The notes under the pieces were generated by a model that saw nothing but the letters and a program-made list of their open reading frames with translations, was not told the origin of the DNA and searched no databases. The position numbers were made by a program, and so were the translations under genes. This document shows positions 45,206 to 54,884 of a DNA stretch of 64,000 bases, one piece after another. The stretch's first letter is position 1. The number at the start of each line of letters is the position of its first letter. The stretch comes from Atlantibacter hermannii (lineage in GTDB: Bacteria; Pseudomonadota; Gammaproteobacteria; Enterobacterales; Enterobacteriaceae), in NCBI RefSeq assembly GCF_009907385.1, contig NZ_JAAATR010000073.1, positions 62,001 to 126,000 on the forward strand, given 5' to 3'.

Positions 45206-45790
45206 TTAAGAAATGCTAATTGAATTCTGGTTAAGAAGCACGACTAAATACACGCACAATGCATCACTTTCATTAATAAAGTGACAATCGTTGGGTGGAC
45301 CGAGCTCCAGGCAATCGCCCTGATGCATTTCGTGGCGCACATCGCCCTCTAAAAACACCAGTTCGCCCTGCTGCAGCCAGATGAGCTGACGGGTAAAGGC
45401 GTACGCCGAGGCGGGCATAGGTATATCGCTGCCGGGAGGCAGTTCGACCTGAACCAAATCGAGGGGAAAATCATTTTGCGGTGAGATATGGCGGCGCAGA
45501 TAGTGGCTCTGCGGATCGCGCCACAGCGGCTGATCCGCATAACGCAGCAGCCGCCCGGCGGGGGCTTCGGCACGGGCGATCAGCGTCGACATGCTGATGC
45601 CGAACGCGCCGGAAAGCCGTGCCAGCATGGTCGCCGTCGGGCTGCTCTCGCCGCGTTCGATTTTATGGATCATGGCGCGGGACACCCCGGCACGCTGGGC
45701 CAAATCGCTTAACGACCAGCCGCGTGATTCGCGCTCAAGGCGGATTCTGCGACTGATCCGTTGATTTAATGTGTCGATTATATTATTCAT
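45206..45790 (-). CDS. XRE-family regulator with cupin domain
   Basis: 194-residue regulator. A helix-turn-helix (about 15-70: WSLSDLAQRAGVSRAMIHKIERGESSPTA-type) is joined to a C-terminal cupin barrel (about 100-190, QGELVFLEGDVRHEMHQGDCLELGP). Such proteins sense small ligands and control nearby detoxification genes. It is divergent from mnaT-ydcZ across 39 bp, so it very probably regulates that pair. It is not SutR, whose sequence differs. Confidence 0.88.
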   Translation of the reverse strand: MNNIIDTLNQRISRRIRLERESRGWSLSDLAQRAGVSRAMIHKIERGESSPTATMLARLSGAFGISMSTLIARAEAPAGRLLRYADQPLWRDPQSHYLRRHISPQNDFPLDLVQVELPPGSDIPMPASAYAFTRQLIWLQQGELVFLEGDVRHEMHQGDCLELGPPNDCHFINESDALCVYLVVLLNQNSISIS

Positions 45791-45829
45791 AGCGTATCAA
45801 TATAGTGAACACCCCTCTGAGGTTCAACC

Positions 45830-46348
45830 ATGAAGATTCGCCGTGCCCGCGCAGAAGACTGTGAAGCCATTGCCGGTATCTACAACTACGCCGTTTTACA
45901 TACCGCGGCGATCTGGAACGACCGCACGGTGGATACCGAAAACCGCCTCGCCTGGTTTTATCAGCGCGGCAACGCGGGCTATCCGGTGCTGGTGGCTGAA
46001 GAGAACGGCATGATTACCGGCTACGCCTCGTTTGGCGACTGGCGGGCGTTTGAAGGCTTTCGCCACACGGTAGAGCATTCGGTGTATGTCCATCCGGATC
46101 ATCACGGAAAAGGCATTGGCAACGCCCTGATGCTGGCGCTGATTGACGAGGCGCGCGCCTGTCATAAGCACGTAATGGTGGCGGGAATCGAATCAGAAAA
46201 CGCGGCGTCCATCGCGCTGCACCATAAGCTGGGCTTTACTATTAGCGCAAAAATGCCCCAGGTCGGCACCAAGTTCGGGCGCTGGCTGGATTTGACCTTT
46301 ATGCAGCTCCAGCTCGACGACCGCAGCGAGCCGGACCTGCCGGCATGA
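45830..46348 (+). CDS. mnaT: GNAT N-acetyltransferase MnaT (phosphinothricin/methionine-type)
   Basis: 172-residue acetyltransferase of the phosphinothricin acetyltransferase type. The acetyl-CoA loop is HPDHHGKGIGNALM. AAIWNDRTVDTENRLAWF and YASFGDWRAFEGFRHTVEHSVYV are as in E. coli MnaT (YncA), which acetylates methionine, its sulfone and sulfoximine. It overlaps ydcZ by 4 bp (ATGA) and is divergent from a cupin regulator. Confidence 0.92.
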   Translation: MKIRRARAEDCEAIAGIYNYAVLHTAAIWNDRTVDTENRLAWFYQRGNAGYPVLVAEENGMITGYASFGDWRAFEGFRHTVEHSVYVHPDHHGKGIGNALMLALIDEARACHKHVMVAGIESENAASIALHHKLGFTISAKMPQVGTKFGRWLDLTFMQLQLDDRSEPDLPA

Positions 46349-46794
46349 ACAGCTCCCTGACCCTGCTGTTTTTAACCGCCGCAGGGATCGGCCTGGTGGT
46401 CCAGAACACCATTATGGTGCGCATTACCCAGTCCGCCTCGACGATCCTGATCGCCATGCTGCTGAACTCGCTGGTGGGAATTGTGCTGTTTACCGGCATT
46501 CTGCTGGCGCGCAACGGCCTCGCCGGGGTGCAGGAACTGTTCGCCACCGTGCGCTGGTGGACGTTAATCCCCGGCCTGCTGGGTTCGTTTTTCGTGTTCG
46601 CCAGTATTACCGGCTATCAGAATGTGGGTGCGGCCACCACGATTGCCGTGCTGGTCGCCAGCCAGTTAATCGGCGGGCTGGTGATGGATATCGCCCGCAG
46701 CCACGGCGTGCCGCTGCGGGCGATGATTGGGCCGGCCATCGGCGCGGTGCTGCTGGTGATCGGCGCCTGGCTGGTGGCAAGAAGGCAGTTTTAG
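46345..46794 (+). CDS. ydcZ: DMT-family inner-membrane protein YdcZ
   Basis: 149-residue protein with five spans, matching E. coli YdcZ over its whole length (GIGLVVQNTIMVRITQSAST, RWWTLIPGLLGSFFVFASIT). It is half the size of typical drug/metabolite transporters and probably acts as a dimer. It is translated by overlap with mnaT and may export the acetylated product; that is inference. Its end overlaps convergent ydcY by 4 bp. Confidence 0.92.
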   Translation: MNSSLTLLFLTAAGIGLVVQNTIMVRITQSASTILIAMLLNSLVGIVLFTGILLARNGLAGVQELFATVRWWTLIPGLLGSFFVFASITGYQNVGAATTIAVLVASQLIGGLVMDIARSHGVPLRAMIGPAIGAVLLVIGAWLVARRQF

Positions 46795-47036
46795 AGAATC
46801 GTACCGCCGCGCGTCAACTGCGCCTGGCGCGCTTTTTCCGCCTGCTGGCGCTCCTGCGCCTGATGATGCCCGTGATGGGCGATGGCGGTGCGTAACCGCT
46901 GCTGCTGTTGATAGCGCTCTTCGCGGCTCAGCTCGCTATCGTCGCTCAGCGCAATCAGCAATTCATTCATTGGCGCGATCACGCTTTGCGCAATCGCCGC
47001 ATCGACGCGGCTTATCACTTCATCCAGATGAGACAT
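46791..47036 (-). CDS. ydcY: YdcY, DUF2526 protein
   Basis: 81-residue highly charged helical protein (SHLDEVISRVDAAIAQSVIA, LLIALSDDSELSREERY) ending LTRGGTIL, as in E. coli YdcY. Slightly longer than the E. coli form through a Gln/Ala-rich insert. ATG 47036 follows AGGAGCG. Function unknown; convergent with ydcZ as in E. coli. Confidence 0.92.
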   Translation of the reverse strand: MSHLDEVISRVDAAIAQSVIAPMNELLIALSDDSELSREERYQQQQRLRTAIAHHGHHQAQERQQAEKARQAQLTRGGTIL

Positions 47037-47214
47037 CGCTCCTCCTTATGGGGTTTTGTTCAATCTTAGCGCGACCGTACAGGACAAACCAGGCCATTTA
47101 CCTCAGGCGTTTCAATGCCCCGATAATTCATCAGATTTCGCTTTTCTTCCGCCGTTTGCTTGCCGCCGGGCGCGGTAAAGTAGACAGGTAAAAGAAGATG
47201 GGCAGGAACAACAC

Positions 47215-48570
47215 GTGGCAAAAACTCTCTTACGCAGCGGAAATCTGGATGACTTCCAGGCTGTCGGCGACAACGGGCAATCCGTTTTTGACTCTGCGCT
47301 GCAAATTCGTGAAACCCTGCGCCTGCGCAAGCAGCCGCTGGTGGACTATCTCGCCATTCCGCAGCGTAACGACGACGGCGATCGCGTGGACTGGTATGCG
47401 CCGCAGGAAGGCAAAGCGACGTCCTGGCTGGCCGCCAGCGACGCCCAGCGTAAACAGGCGCGCCGCCTGCTGGAAAGCGCCCTCGCCAGCGCCAGCGCGT
47501 TAAGCCAGCGCTGCCGTCAGAGCGACAAAACCGCGCTGGCCCACTTTGGCGCGCTGCTGGAAAAAGCGCTTCAGTTCCCGGCGGCCAACCACGTCTGGCT
47601 GGTCGACGGCAAACCGGCGATCACCTTCTGGGGCTTCGTCAGTATTAATGAAGGGCTGCGTGACGATATCCTGGCCTGCCTGAATGACGTGGAACCCGCG
47701 CCGCCGGTGATTGAAACCCTGCCTGCCGAAGAGCCTGACGCGCCAGCTGTTAAACCACAGTTGAGCGAACCCGACGCGCCGCTACTGATGCCCGCGCCCG
47801 AGCCCGCTGCTATCCCGGTGGCAGCCCCCGTCAATGAACCGGCTCCGCAGATTCAACCTGCCCCCGCCGCGCCCGCGCCTGCGCCAGGCCGACGTAAATC
47901 CGTCTGGCTGCTGCCGGTTGCCGCCGCAGTGATTGCCGCCATTGCTGGCCCGGCGCTGTGGGCCAGCCTGCAAAATCCGAGCGCGCCTGCCGTTGCCGCC
48001 GCGCCGAAAGCCGCCGAAGACAAAATCGCCGCGGTACGCGCGCTGGAAAACCCAACGCCGGTCGTGGCGGAAGTCAAACCCGCGCCGATGGTTGAGGCTC
48101 CGCCGTTGCCGCTGGCCCAGGCGAGTCTTTCGCAGCCAGAACCAGTGGTGACGCCGCCGCCTGCCCCTGCGCAGCCCGAAGACACCCGCAACGCCATGGT
48201 GATGGACGCCGATCAGGTCAAAATGGGTTCGACCCGCTTCCTTAACGGCAGCTGGCGGGTACAGGTGGAGTCCCGCGATCCCATCACCGGCAAGCCGCCG
48301 TCGCTGCGTTACGACATCAAAAACAACAAAGGCAGCGTGCGCGTGACCCACGGCGACAATATCGTCTGCCGCGCCGAGGTGTTCTCCGGCCTGCACAGCA
48401 GCGGCGAGCTGATGATCAAAACCCGTGGCAACGCGCGCTGTACCGACGGTTCGCGCTTCCCGCTGCCGGAAATCACCTGTAAATCGGGAGAGGACAACGT
48501 CGCGCAGTGTACGGCGCGTTATGACCAGAACACCCTGCTTCCCCTGACGTTTAAGAAAGCGAGCGCCTGA
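47215..48570 (+). CDS. srfA: SrfA, first component of the SrfABC system
   Basis: 451-residue protein. A cytoplasmic N-terminal part (about 1-165) is followed by a Pro/Ala/Glu-rich linker and one span (about 229-250, SVWLLPVAAAVIAAIAGPALW). A second proline-rich linker leads to a C-terminal SrfA domain with four cysteines (IVCRAEVF, ARCTDG, ITCKSG, AQCTARY) that should lie outside the membrane. It starts with GTG behind AGGAAC. It heads srfA-srfB-srfC. In Salmonella the cluster is linked to SsrB control and virulence; the molecular activity is unknown. Confidence 0.88.
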   Translation: MAKTLLRSGNLDDFQAVGDNGQSVFDSALQIRETLRLRKQPLVDYLAIPQRNDDGDRVDWYAPQEGKATSWLAASDAQRKQARRLLESALASASALSQRCRQSDKTALAHFGALLEKALQFPAANHVWLVDGKPAITFWGFVSINEGLRDDILACLNDVEPAPPVIETLPAEEPDAPAVKPQLSEPDAPLLMPAPEPAAIPVAAPVNEPAPQIQPAPAAPAPAPGRRKSVWLLPVAAAVIAAIAGPALWASLQNPSAPAVAAAPKAAEDKIAAVRALENPTPVVAEVKPAPMVEAPPLPLAQASLSQPEPVVTPPPAPAQPEDTRNAMVMDADQVKMGSTRFLNGSWRVQVESRDPITGKPPSLRYDIKNNKGSVRVTHGDNIVCRAEVFSGLHSSGELMIKTRGNARCTDGSRFPLPEITCKSGEDNVAQCTARYDQNTLLPLTFKKASA

Positions 48571-48574
48571 TCCT

Positions 48575-51562
48575 ATGCTGGCAAACCTGTGCGATTACCA
48601 ACAAAACGTAGCCCTGATTGAAAACAGCGGCGTGCAGTTCCTCGATTTCGGCCTGACGCCGCAAGAGCCGCTGCACGGCGGCCGCTTTGTGCGTAAAACC
48701 GCTAACGGCCCGCTGCTGCGCCTCGATTATCTGGCCGCCAGCGATAAATACGCGCTCCCTGCCCGCGACGGCGGCGTGGCGGAAGTGGTCAAACCGGAAA
48801 GCGCCCATCTGCTGAGCTATTCGCTGAGCGTGCTGGACGGCGTCTGGCTGCCGGTGCCGGTGCTGCGTTTCAATCCGCCGCGCACCTTCACTACCGGGCC
48901 GGATAACTGGGCGCGGGTGCAAATTCGCCGTCTGGATGAGTCTGACAGCGCCGGAAACACCCACCGCGTGACCTTCGCGTTCGACACCCATCTCAGCGAC
49001 GATGACACCGCTTCGCTGCTGGCCCCTTCGCAGTATGACGTGCGCAACGGCAGCCGTTTCGCCCTTGCCTGGCGCGATGACGAAGTGGGCGATTTTCTCG
49101 ATCACACCTGGGTTGACGGCTGGCTGCGGGAGAGTTTTACCCACTACCTCGCCACCCATGAAAGCCGCACCCAGGGCGACAGCGCCAAAGCGCTAAAAAA
49201 CTTTGAATACCAGGCGCACTGGCTGAACCTGCTGACCATGCTGGGCGAACAGCTCCAGGTGCCGGAGATCAAAATCGTCACCGAAACCCTGAGCACGGCC
49301 GCCATTCATGTCGATTTGATCCTTGATGTCGGCAACACCCATACCTGCGGCGTCATTATCGAAGATCACGGCGAAGCCAACGACGGGCTGCGCCAGACCA
49401 TGGAACTTCAGGTGCGTTCGCTGAGCGAACCGCAGTTTCTTAACTCCCCGCTGTTTACCAGCCGCCTTGAATTCTCTCAGGCACGCTTCGGCAAACAGCA
49501 TTTCTCGGTAGAAAGCGGCCGCGACGACGCCTTTGTCTGGCCGTCCATCGTGCGCGTGGGCGATGAGGCCCGTAAGCTCGCTACTGAACGACTGGGCAGC
49601 GAAGGCCACAGCGGCATCTCCAGCCCGCGTCGCTACTTATGGGACGAAACCCCCTCGAGCCAGGCGTGGCGCTTCAGCCTGTTGACGCCGAAAACCCAGC
49701 GCGAACCGCTGGCTACCGCCTGGCCGCTGATGAACCTGATGAATGACGACGGCGAGCCGCTGTGGAAGCTGCCCGCCGACGAGCGCCTGCCGGTGTTCTC
49801 GCCGCAGTACAGCCGCAGCTCGCTGATGACCCAAATGCTGTGCGAACTGCTGGCGCAGGCGCTGGTGCAGATCAACAGCGTCGCCAGCCGCCAGCGCATG
49901 GGGTTCAGCAATTCTCCACGCCATCTGCGCAACCTGATCCTCACCCTGCCGTCCGCCATGCCGGGCCAGGAGCGGGAAATTTTCCGCCGCCGGATGCAGG
50001 AAGCCATTGCCCTGGTGTGGAAAGCGCTGGGCTGGCATCCACAGGATGAAGACTTTGCCAGCGAGCAGGGCAAACGCCAGAGCCGCATTCCGGTGCCGAA
50101 TATCCATATGGAGTGGGACGAAGCCAGCTGCGGTCAGCTGGTGTGGCTGTATAACGAAGCCATGGTGCATTTTCGCGGCCAGACCGAGGCCTGCTTTAAA
50201 AGTTTTGCCCGCAGCGACCGCCTGCCGGAACCGGGGGAAGCGCCGGGCCGCACCCTGCGCGTCGCCTCGATTGACATCGGCGGCGGCACGACCGATATGG
50301 CGATTACCCGCTACAGCCTCGATGACGGGGTCGGCAGTAACGTCAAAATCTCCCCAACGCTGCTGTTCCGCGAAGGATTCAAAGTCGCGGGCGACGATCT
50401 GCTGCTGGATATTATTCAGCGCTGCGTACTGCCTGCGCTACAGGCCGACCTGCAAAAAGCGGGCGTGGCGGACGCCGCCGCGCTGCTGGGATCGCTGTTC
50501 GGCGATTCCGGACGCATGGACACCCAGGCCATTCTGCGCCAGCAAACCACCCTGCAACTGCTGATGCCGCTGGGCCATGCGATTTTGCAGGCCTGGGAGC
50601 AAAGCGATCCCGCCGACGAGCTGGCCGGGTTGTACGCCAGCGTCGGCGATCTGCTGAGCAAGCGCCCGAGCGTTAACGTCCTGAACTATCTGAATCAGGC
50701 GATTGCCCTGGCGCTGCCCGCCGACGCCAGCGGTTACGACCTGTTCGCCGCGCCGCTGCAAATCCGCTTCAGCGAACTCCAGGAGCAGATTTTTGCCGGG
50801 AAATTCTCGCTGTGCGCCCCGCTGCACGCGCTGTGCGAAGTGATTTCCCATTACCGCTGCGACGTGCTGCTGGTCACCGGACGTCCGGGCTGTTTGCCGG
50901 GCGTCCAGGCGCTGATCCGCCATCTGCAACCGGTGCCGGTCAGCCGCATGGTGTGGCTGGAAAATTATGAAGTACACGAATGGTATCCGTTCAGCAAACG
51001 GGGCCGCGTCGGCAATCCGAAATCCACCGCCGCCGTGGGCGCGATGCTGTGCGCCCTCGCCCTGGATCTGCGCCTGCCGCGCTTTAACTTTAAGGCGGCA
51101 GACATCGGCGCGTATTCCACGGTGCGTTATCTCGGCGTACTGGACAATGAGGCCAATACGCTGCGCGATGAGAATATCTGGTATCGGGAAATCGACCTTG
51201 ATAATCCCGGCGAAAAACTCAATGCCAGACTGCATTTCCCGCTGCGCGGCAACGTCACGCTCGGTTTTCGCCAGCTGGATAACGCCCGCTGGCCCGCCAC
51301 GCCGCTGTATACTCTGGCGGTCAACTCCACCTCGCTGGCGAAAGCCATCGCCGGGAATGGCGTGCTCAACGTCCGTCTGGCGCTACACGGCGACAAATCG
51401 CGCCCGCCGGAAGGTTTTACCCTGGCGGAAGCCTGGCTTTCCGACGGCAGCAAAGTGCCGGTGGATCAACTGACGTTCAAACTGAATACCCTGGCGGACC
51501 GTCGCAGCAGCGGCAGCCACTACTGGATTGATAGCGGGAGTGTGTACCTCAAATGTCTGTAA
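48575..51562 (+). CDS. srfB: SrfB, HSP70/actin-like ATPase-fold protein
   Basis: 995-residue cytoplasmic protein of the SrfB family (PF07520-type). Two actin/HSP70-like phosphate motifs are visible: LDVGNTHTCGV near residue 251 and IDIGGGTTDMAITRY near residue 566. LVTGRPGCLPG may be the adenosine-side loop. So an ATP-driven chaperone-like action is plausible. The N-terminal 240 residues and C-terminal 200 are family-specific. It begins 4 bp after srfA and overlaps srfC by 10 bp, showing a tight operon. Confidence 0.88.
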   Translation: MLANLCDYQQNVALIENSGVQFLDFGLTPQEPLHGGRFVRKTANGPLLRLDYLAASDKYALPARDGGVAEVVKPESAHLLSYSLSVLDGVWLPVPVLRFNPPRTFTTGPDNWARVQIRRLDESDSAGNTHRVTFAFDTHLSDDDTASLLAPSQYDVRNGSRFALAWRDDEVGDFLDHTWVDGWLRESFTHYLATHESRTQGDSAKALKNFEYQAHWLNLLTMLGEQLQVPEIKIVTETLSTAAIHVDLILDVGNTHTCGVIIEDHGEANDGLRQTMELQVRSLSEPQFLNSPLFTSRLEFSQARFGKQHFSVESGRDDAFVWPSIVRVGDEARKLATERLGSEGHSGISSPRRYLWDETPSSQAWRFSLLTPKTQREPLATAWPLMNLMNDDGEPLWKLPADERLPVFSPQYSRSSLMTQMLCELLAQALVQINSVASRQRMGFSNSPRHLRNLILTLPSAMPGQEREIFRRRMQEAIALVWKALGWHPQDEDFASEQGKRQSRIPVPNIHMEWDEASCGQLVWLYNEAMVHFRGQTEACFKSFARSDRLPEPGEAPGRTLRVASIDIGGGTTDMAITRYSLDDGVGSNVKISPTLLFREGFKVAGDDLLLDIIQRCVLPALQADLQKAGVADAAALLGSLFGDSGRMDTQAILRQQTTLQLLMPLGHAILQAWEQSDPADELAGLYASVGDLLSKRPSVNVLNYLNQAIALALPADASGYDLFAAPLQIRFSELQEQIFAGKFSLCAPLHALCEVISHYRCDVLLVTGRPGCLPGVQALIRHLQPVPVSRMVWLENYEVHEWYPFSKRGRVGNPKSTAAVGAMLCALALDLRLPRFNFKAADIGAYSTVRYLGVLDNEANTLRDENIWYREIDLDNPGEKLNARLHFPLRGNVTLGFRQLDNARWPATPLYTLAVNSTSLAKAIAGNGVLNVRLALHGDKSRPPEGFTLAEAWLSDGSKVPVDQLTFKLNTLADRRSSGSHYWIDSGSVYLKCL

Positions 51563-53712
51563 CTTCCTCACTTCCGGCGCTGGAAGACTGGCTGGCGCAG
51601 GCGCGCCAGCGTTCGGCGCTGCTGGATGCCCAGGCCAGCGCGCTGCAACTGGTCCTCGCCCGGTTGAGCGCCAGCGACCAGGCCCTGCAAAAACAGGCCG
51701 CGTCAAAACGCACTCTCGCGCTGTGCGGCGCAGGCCAGGCCAGCAAAGCCTTTTTACTGAGCGCGTTTTGCGGCGGCGAACAGGGCCGGTTGCCGGTGAC
51801 GCCGGGCAAGCATCTTGATTACCTGACGCATATCAACCCAGGCCATAACGCCAGCGCCATGGCGCTGCGTTTTAGCGCGGACGCATCGCTGAGCGACGCG
51901 TTTCCGCTGACCTTACGTCTGCTGAGCGAAGCGGAGCTGGTGACGCTGTTTATTGAACACTACCACCACCAGCCGAATCCGCGCGGCGTGGACGACGGGC
52001 TGCTGCGTAAGCGCCTGGATGAGCTGCAGCCGCTGCGCCAGCCGCTGGCCGACAGCGCCATCACCACCGCCCGCCTGGCCGTGGTGATTGAAACGTTTAC
52101 CCGCCGCGCCGGTATTCGCGCCCGCAGCGTACAGATGGAAACCTGGCACCGCTTTGCGTCGCTGATCCCGCACCTCGGTCTCAGCGAACGCAGCCAGCTG
52201 TACGCGCTGCTGTGGGGCGATCAGCGCGAGTTCACCGCGCAATGGCTGGGGCTGGCGGAAACTCTGCAACTGTTGGGTTACCACCGCACCGTCGCCGCGC
52301 CGCTCAGTCTGTTGGTCGACAACTTCTCTCTGCCTGAAGAAGGCTTCTTGCTGTGCGAGCATCAGGACAGCACCAGCGCCCGTGACGTGCTGGTCTGCGC
52401 CATCAACGGCGACGCGCTACAACCGGCGCTCAGCGTGGCGGTGAGCCAGCTGGCGCTGCTGTGCGCAGAGCTGACGCTGCCGCTGGAAAGCCCGTGCGCG
52501 TTGGGGGATGTGGATCTGCTCGACCTGCCGGCCCCGGCATTTTCTGCCGGCGCGCCGCTGTGGCAGACCAAACGCGCATTTTTGCTGGACTGCTACCGCC
52601 AGCAGGCGGCTATCGATCTGCTGGTGATGTGCGGCGCGACGCCGGACCGCGCCTCGACGCCCGCCATCGCCCGCACCCTGCTGCGCTGGGCGCAGGAAAC
52701 GCATCCGGTACAGGACGATACGCTGCCAGGCCTGGTGTGGGCGATCACCCCGGGCGACGCGCGATTCAGCGGCGAACAACATCTGGATGACGGCGTACAG
52801 CGGTTGCTGGGTAAACCGGGGCAGCGCTGGGGTACGCTTCAGGCGCTGGATAATCGCAGCCTGCCGCGCCTGCTTGAATGGATGCAGGAAGCGCTGAGCG
52901 AACAACGGCGCGCGCAGCGTCTGGCGGCGCAGCAACAGCGCCTGCGCCAGGCGCTGAGAGAGGCATTTGCCCCTTATCATGACGACAACACCGCCGCCCT
53001 CGATGCCGAGCAGGCGATCCGCGCGCTGCAACGCCAGGCGGCGCGACACGGCGATATCCTGGCGGCGCTGCTGCCGCCGGTCGCCACGCTACAGGCGCTG
53101 TGCGACACCCCGGATAGCGCGCCGGTGACTCATGCGCAGGGATTGTTCGATCGGCATATCGATCTGTTCGCTGAACCGCAGTCGGGTGATTCATCGGCAA
53201 TCGCCACTCAGGGTACGCTTGCCACCCGGACGCATCAGCTGTGGATTAACCATGTCCGCCTGTGGAGCCAACAGCCGGAGCAGGCGCGCCTGCTGGATCT
53301 GGAGCCAGCGGCGCTGGCCTGGCTGGCGGAAACCCTGATTGTCACCAGCTATCGGCTGCGGCTGGACGCGCAGCTGGACGCCATCGCCCGTGAAGAAGGC
53401 GTGTGCGGCGCGCTGCTGTATGCCGGGCTGGGCAACTTTATCACCTGGCTCGGCGTCAACAATCTGCCGCCGGACGCGCGCCCGGCCAGCCGGGTAAACG
53501 CCGGCAAACCGGTCTTCGCGCCGCAACCTGGCTGTAATTCGCGGTTGACCAGGCTCAGCGAACAACCCGCCCATGCCGCAACCGGCTATGTCTATGACTG
53601 GCTGGTGATGTTGTACCATCAGGCGCGCGGGAATCAGGGTTATCAGCACCCGGAAGCGGTGAAAACCCAGGACCGGAAGGCGTTAGAAAAACTGCTTTCA
53701 CAACTCGCATAA
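51553..53712 (+). CDS. srfC: SrfC, third component of the SrfABC system
   Basis: 719-residue protein rich in Ala, Leu and Gln. Near residue 55 it has a degenerate phosphate loop (CGAGQASKAFLLS) followed by a segment (PGKHLDYLTHINPGHNASAM) placed like switch regions. I infer a dynamin-like GTPase ancestor with lost Walker residues. A helical stretch (about 455-480) may form a coiled coil. The family is annotated as a putative virulence factor; Xenorhabdus SrfABC has been reported as cytotoxic. It overlaps srfB by 10 bp and ends at a terminator. Confidence 0.85.
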   Translation: MSVTSSLPALEDWLAQARQRSALLDAQASALQLVLARLSASDQALQKQAASKRTLALCGAGQASKAFLLSAFCGGEQGRLPVTPGKHLDYLTHINPGHNASAMALRFSADASLSDAFPLTLRLLSEAELVTLFIEHYHHQPNPRGVDDGLLRKRLDELQPLRQPLADSAITTARLAVVIETFTRRAGIRARSVQMETWHRFASLIPHLGLSERSQLYALLWGDQREFTAQWLGLAETLQLLGYHRTVAAPLSLLVDNFSLPEEGFLLCEHQDSTSARDVLVCAINGDALQPALSVAVSQLALLCAELTLPLESPCALGDVDLLDLPAPAFSAGAPLWQTKRAFLLDCYRQQAAIDLLVMCGATPDRASTPAIARTLLRWAQETHPVQDDTLPGLVWAITPGDARFSGEQHLDDGVQRLLGKPGQRWGTLQALDNRSLPRLLEWMQEALSEQRRAQRLAAQQQRLRQALREAFAPYHDDNTAALDAEQAIRALQRQAARHGDILAALLPPVATLQALCDTPDSAPVTHAQGLFDRHIDLFAEPQSGDSSAIATQGTLATRTHQLWINHVRLWSQQPEQARLLDLEPAALAWLAETLIVTSYRLRLDAQLDAIAREEGVCGALLYAGLGNFITWLGVNNLPPDARPASRVNAGKPVFAPQPGCNSRLTRLSEQPAHAATGYVYDWLVMLYHQARGNQGYQHPEAVKTQDRKALEKLLSQLA

Positions 53713-53750
53713 TCAAAAAGCCAGGCGCTTCCACGTCTGGCTTTTTGATT
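53711..53750. terminator. Bidirectional terminator between srfC and the sugar operon
   Basis: AATCAAAAAGCCAG/CTGGCTTTTTGATT perfect arms with a 12-base loop; A- and T-rich flanks serve both convergent operons. Confidence 0.9.
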
Positions 53751-53762
53751 TACGTCAGGCGG

Positions 53763-54884
53763 CTACCACGCCAGCCATTCTCCTCCACGGGCGCTGCTGG
53801 CCTTCACCGTTTCGATAAATTTCATCCCGCTTATCCCGGCATCAATGCCCGGCAACAGCGGCGCGTCGCTCTCGCCACGGATCCACTGTGCGGCCTCGCG
53901 ATAAATTTGCGCAAAACCCTCCAGATACCCTTCCGGATGCCCGGCGGGCGTGCGGCACAGCGCGCGGGTGTCATCACGGTTTTCAGGCCCGTTTCGCGTG
54001 ACAGTGTAACTACTGGCGCCCTGCGGGTAGATGACCAGCTGTTCGGGATGTTGCTGATGAAAGCTCAGGCTGGCAAGGCTGCCGATAATCCGCAGCCGCA
54101 AATCGTTGAGATAACCGCCCGCCACCTGGCTTGCCAGAAGCCGACCCTGCGCGCCGTTGGCGTAACGCATATCGGCCACCACCTCGTCGTCGAGCCGTCG
54201 GCCCTCCACGCGGGTCATCAGCTCGCCACGCAGAGAAACCGGCTCCATTCCGCTGACAAAGGCCGCCAGTTGCCACGCGTGGGTGCCAATATCGCCAATC
54301 GCGCCCGCTCCTGCGAGCGTCGGATCGCCACGCCAGCGCGCCTGTTTATTGTCGGTCTCTTCCAGTCGTTCGCTGAGCCATCCCTGCAGGTACTCCACGT
54401 CGATGCGCCGGATATCGCCCAGTTCACCCGCCGCGACCCGTGCCCGGGCTTCACGCACCATCGGCAAGGCGCTGTAATTGTGGGTGAGGATAAACCGGCA
54501 ACCGCTGTCGCGGACTGTTTTCGCCAGCGCCCGGCCCTCGTCCAGGCTGATGCCGAGCGGCTTATCGCAGATGACGTGGATGCCGCGCTCAAGAAACGCC
54601 TGCGCCACCGGCACATGCAGATGATTTGGGGTCACAATCGACACCACATCTATGCCGTCCTCCCGCGCCGCTTCGCGCGCCGCCATCTCCTGCCAGCTGG
54701 CGTAACTGCGATCCGGAGCGATAAACAGCGCTGCGCCGGAGCGCGCCGCCACGTCTGCCCGGGATGAAAACGCCCCGGCGACCAGTTCAAACTGGTCGTC
54801 CAGCCGCGCCGCGATGCGGTGGACCGCGCCGATAAACGCCCCTTCGCCGCCGCCCACCATGCCTAACCGTAAACGACGCGTCAT
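53763..54884 (-). CDS. Gfo/Idh/MocA-family sugar oxidoreductase, last gene of sugar operon
   Basis: 373-residue NAD(P)-dependent dehydrogenase. An N-terminal Rossmann fold (LRLGMVGGGEGAFIGAVHRIA) leads to the catalytic Lys in CDKPLG, then GAGAIGDIGTHAWQL and a C-terminal beta-sheet domain. It probably oxidises a sugar hydroxyl, such as C3 of a glycoside. Its start overlaps the isomerase gene by 4 bp. Order in the operon is MFS, Gfo, TIM-barrel, Gfo. Confidence 0.9.
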   Translation of the reverse strand: MTRRLRLGMVGGGEGAFIGAVHRIAARLDDQFELVAGAFSSRADVAARSGAALFIAPDRSYASWQEMAAREAAREDGIDVVSIVTPNHLHVPVAQAFLERGIHVICDKPLGISLDEGRALAKTVRDSGCRFILTHNYSALPMVREARARVAAGELGDIRRIDVEYLQGWLSERLEETDNKQARWRGDPTLAGAGAIGDIGTHAWQLAAFVSGMEPVSLRGELMTRVEGRRLDDEVVADMRYANGAQGRLLASQVAGGYLNDLRLRIIGSLASLSFHQQHPEQLVIYPQGASSYTVTRNGPENRDDTRALCRTPAGHPEGYLEGFAQIYREAAQWIRGESDAPLLPGIDAGISGMKFIETVKASSARGGEWLAW

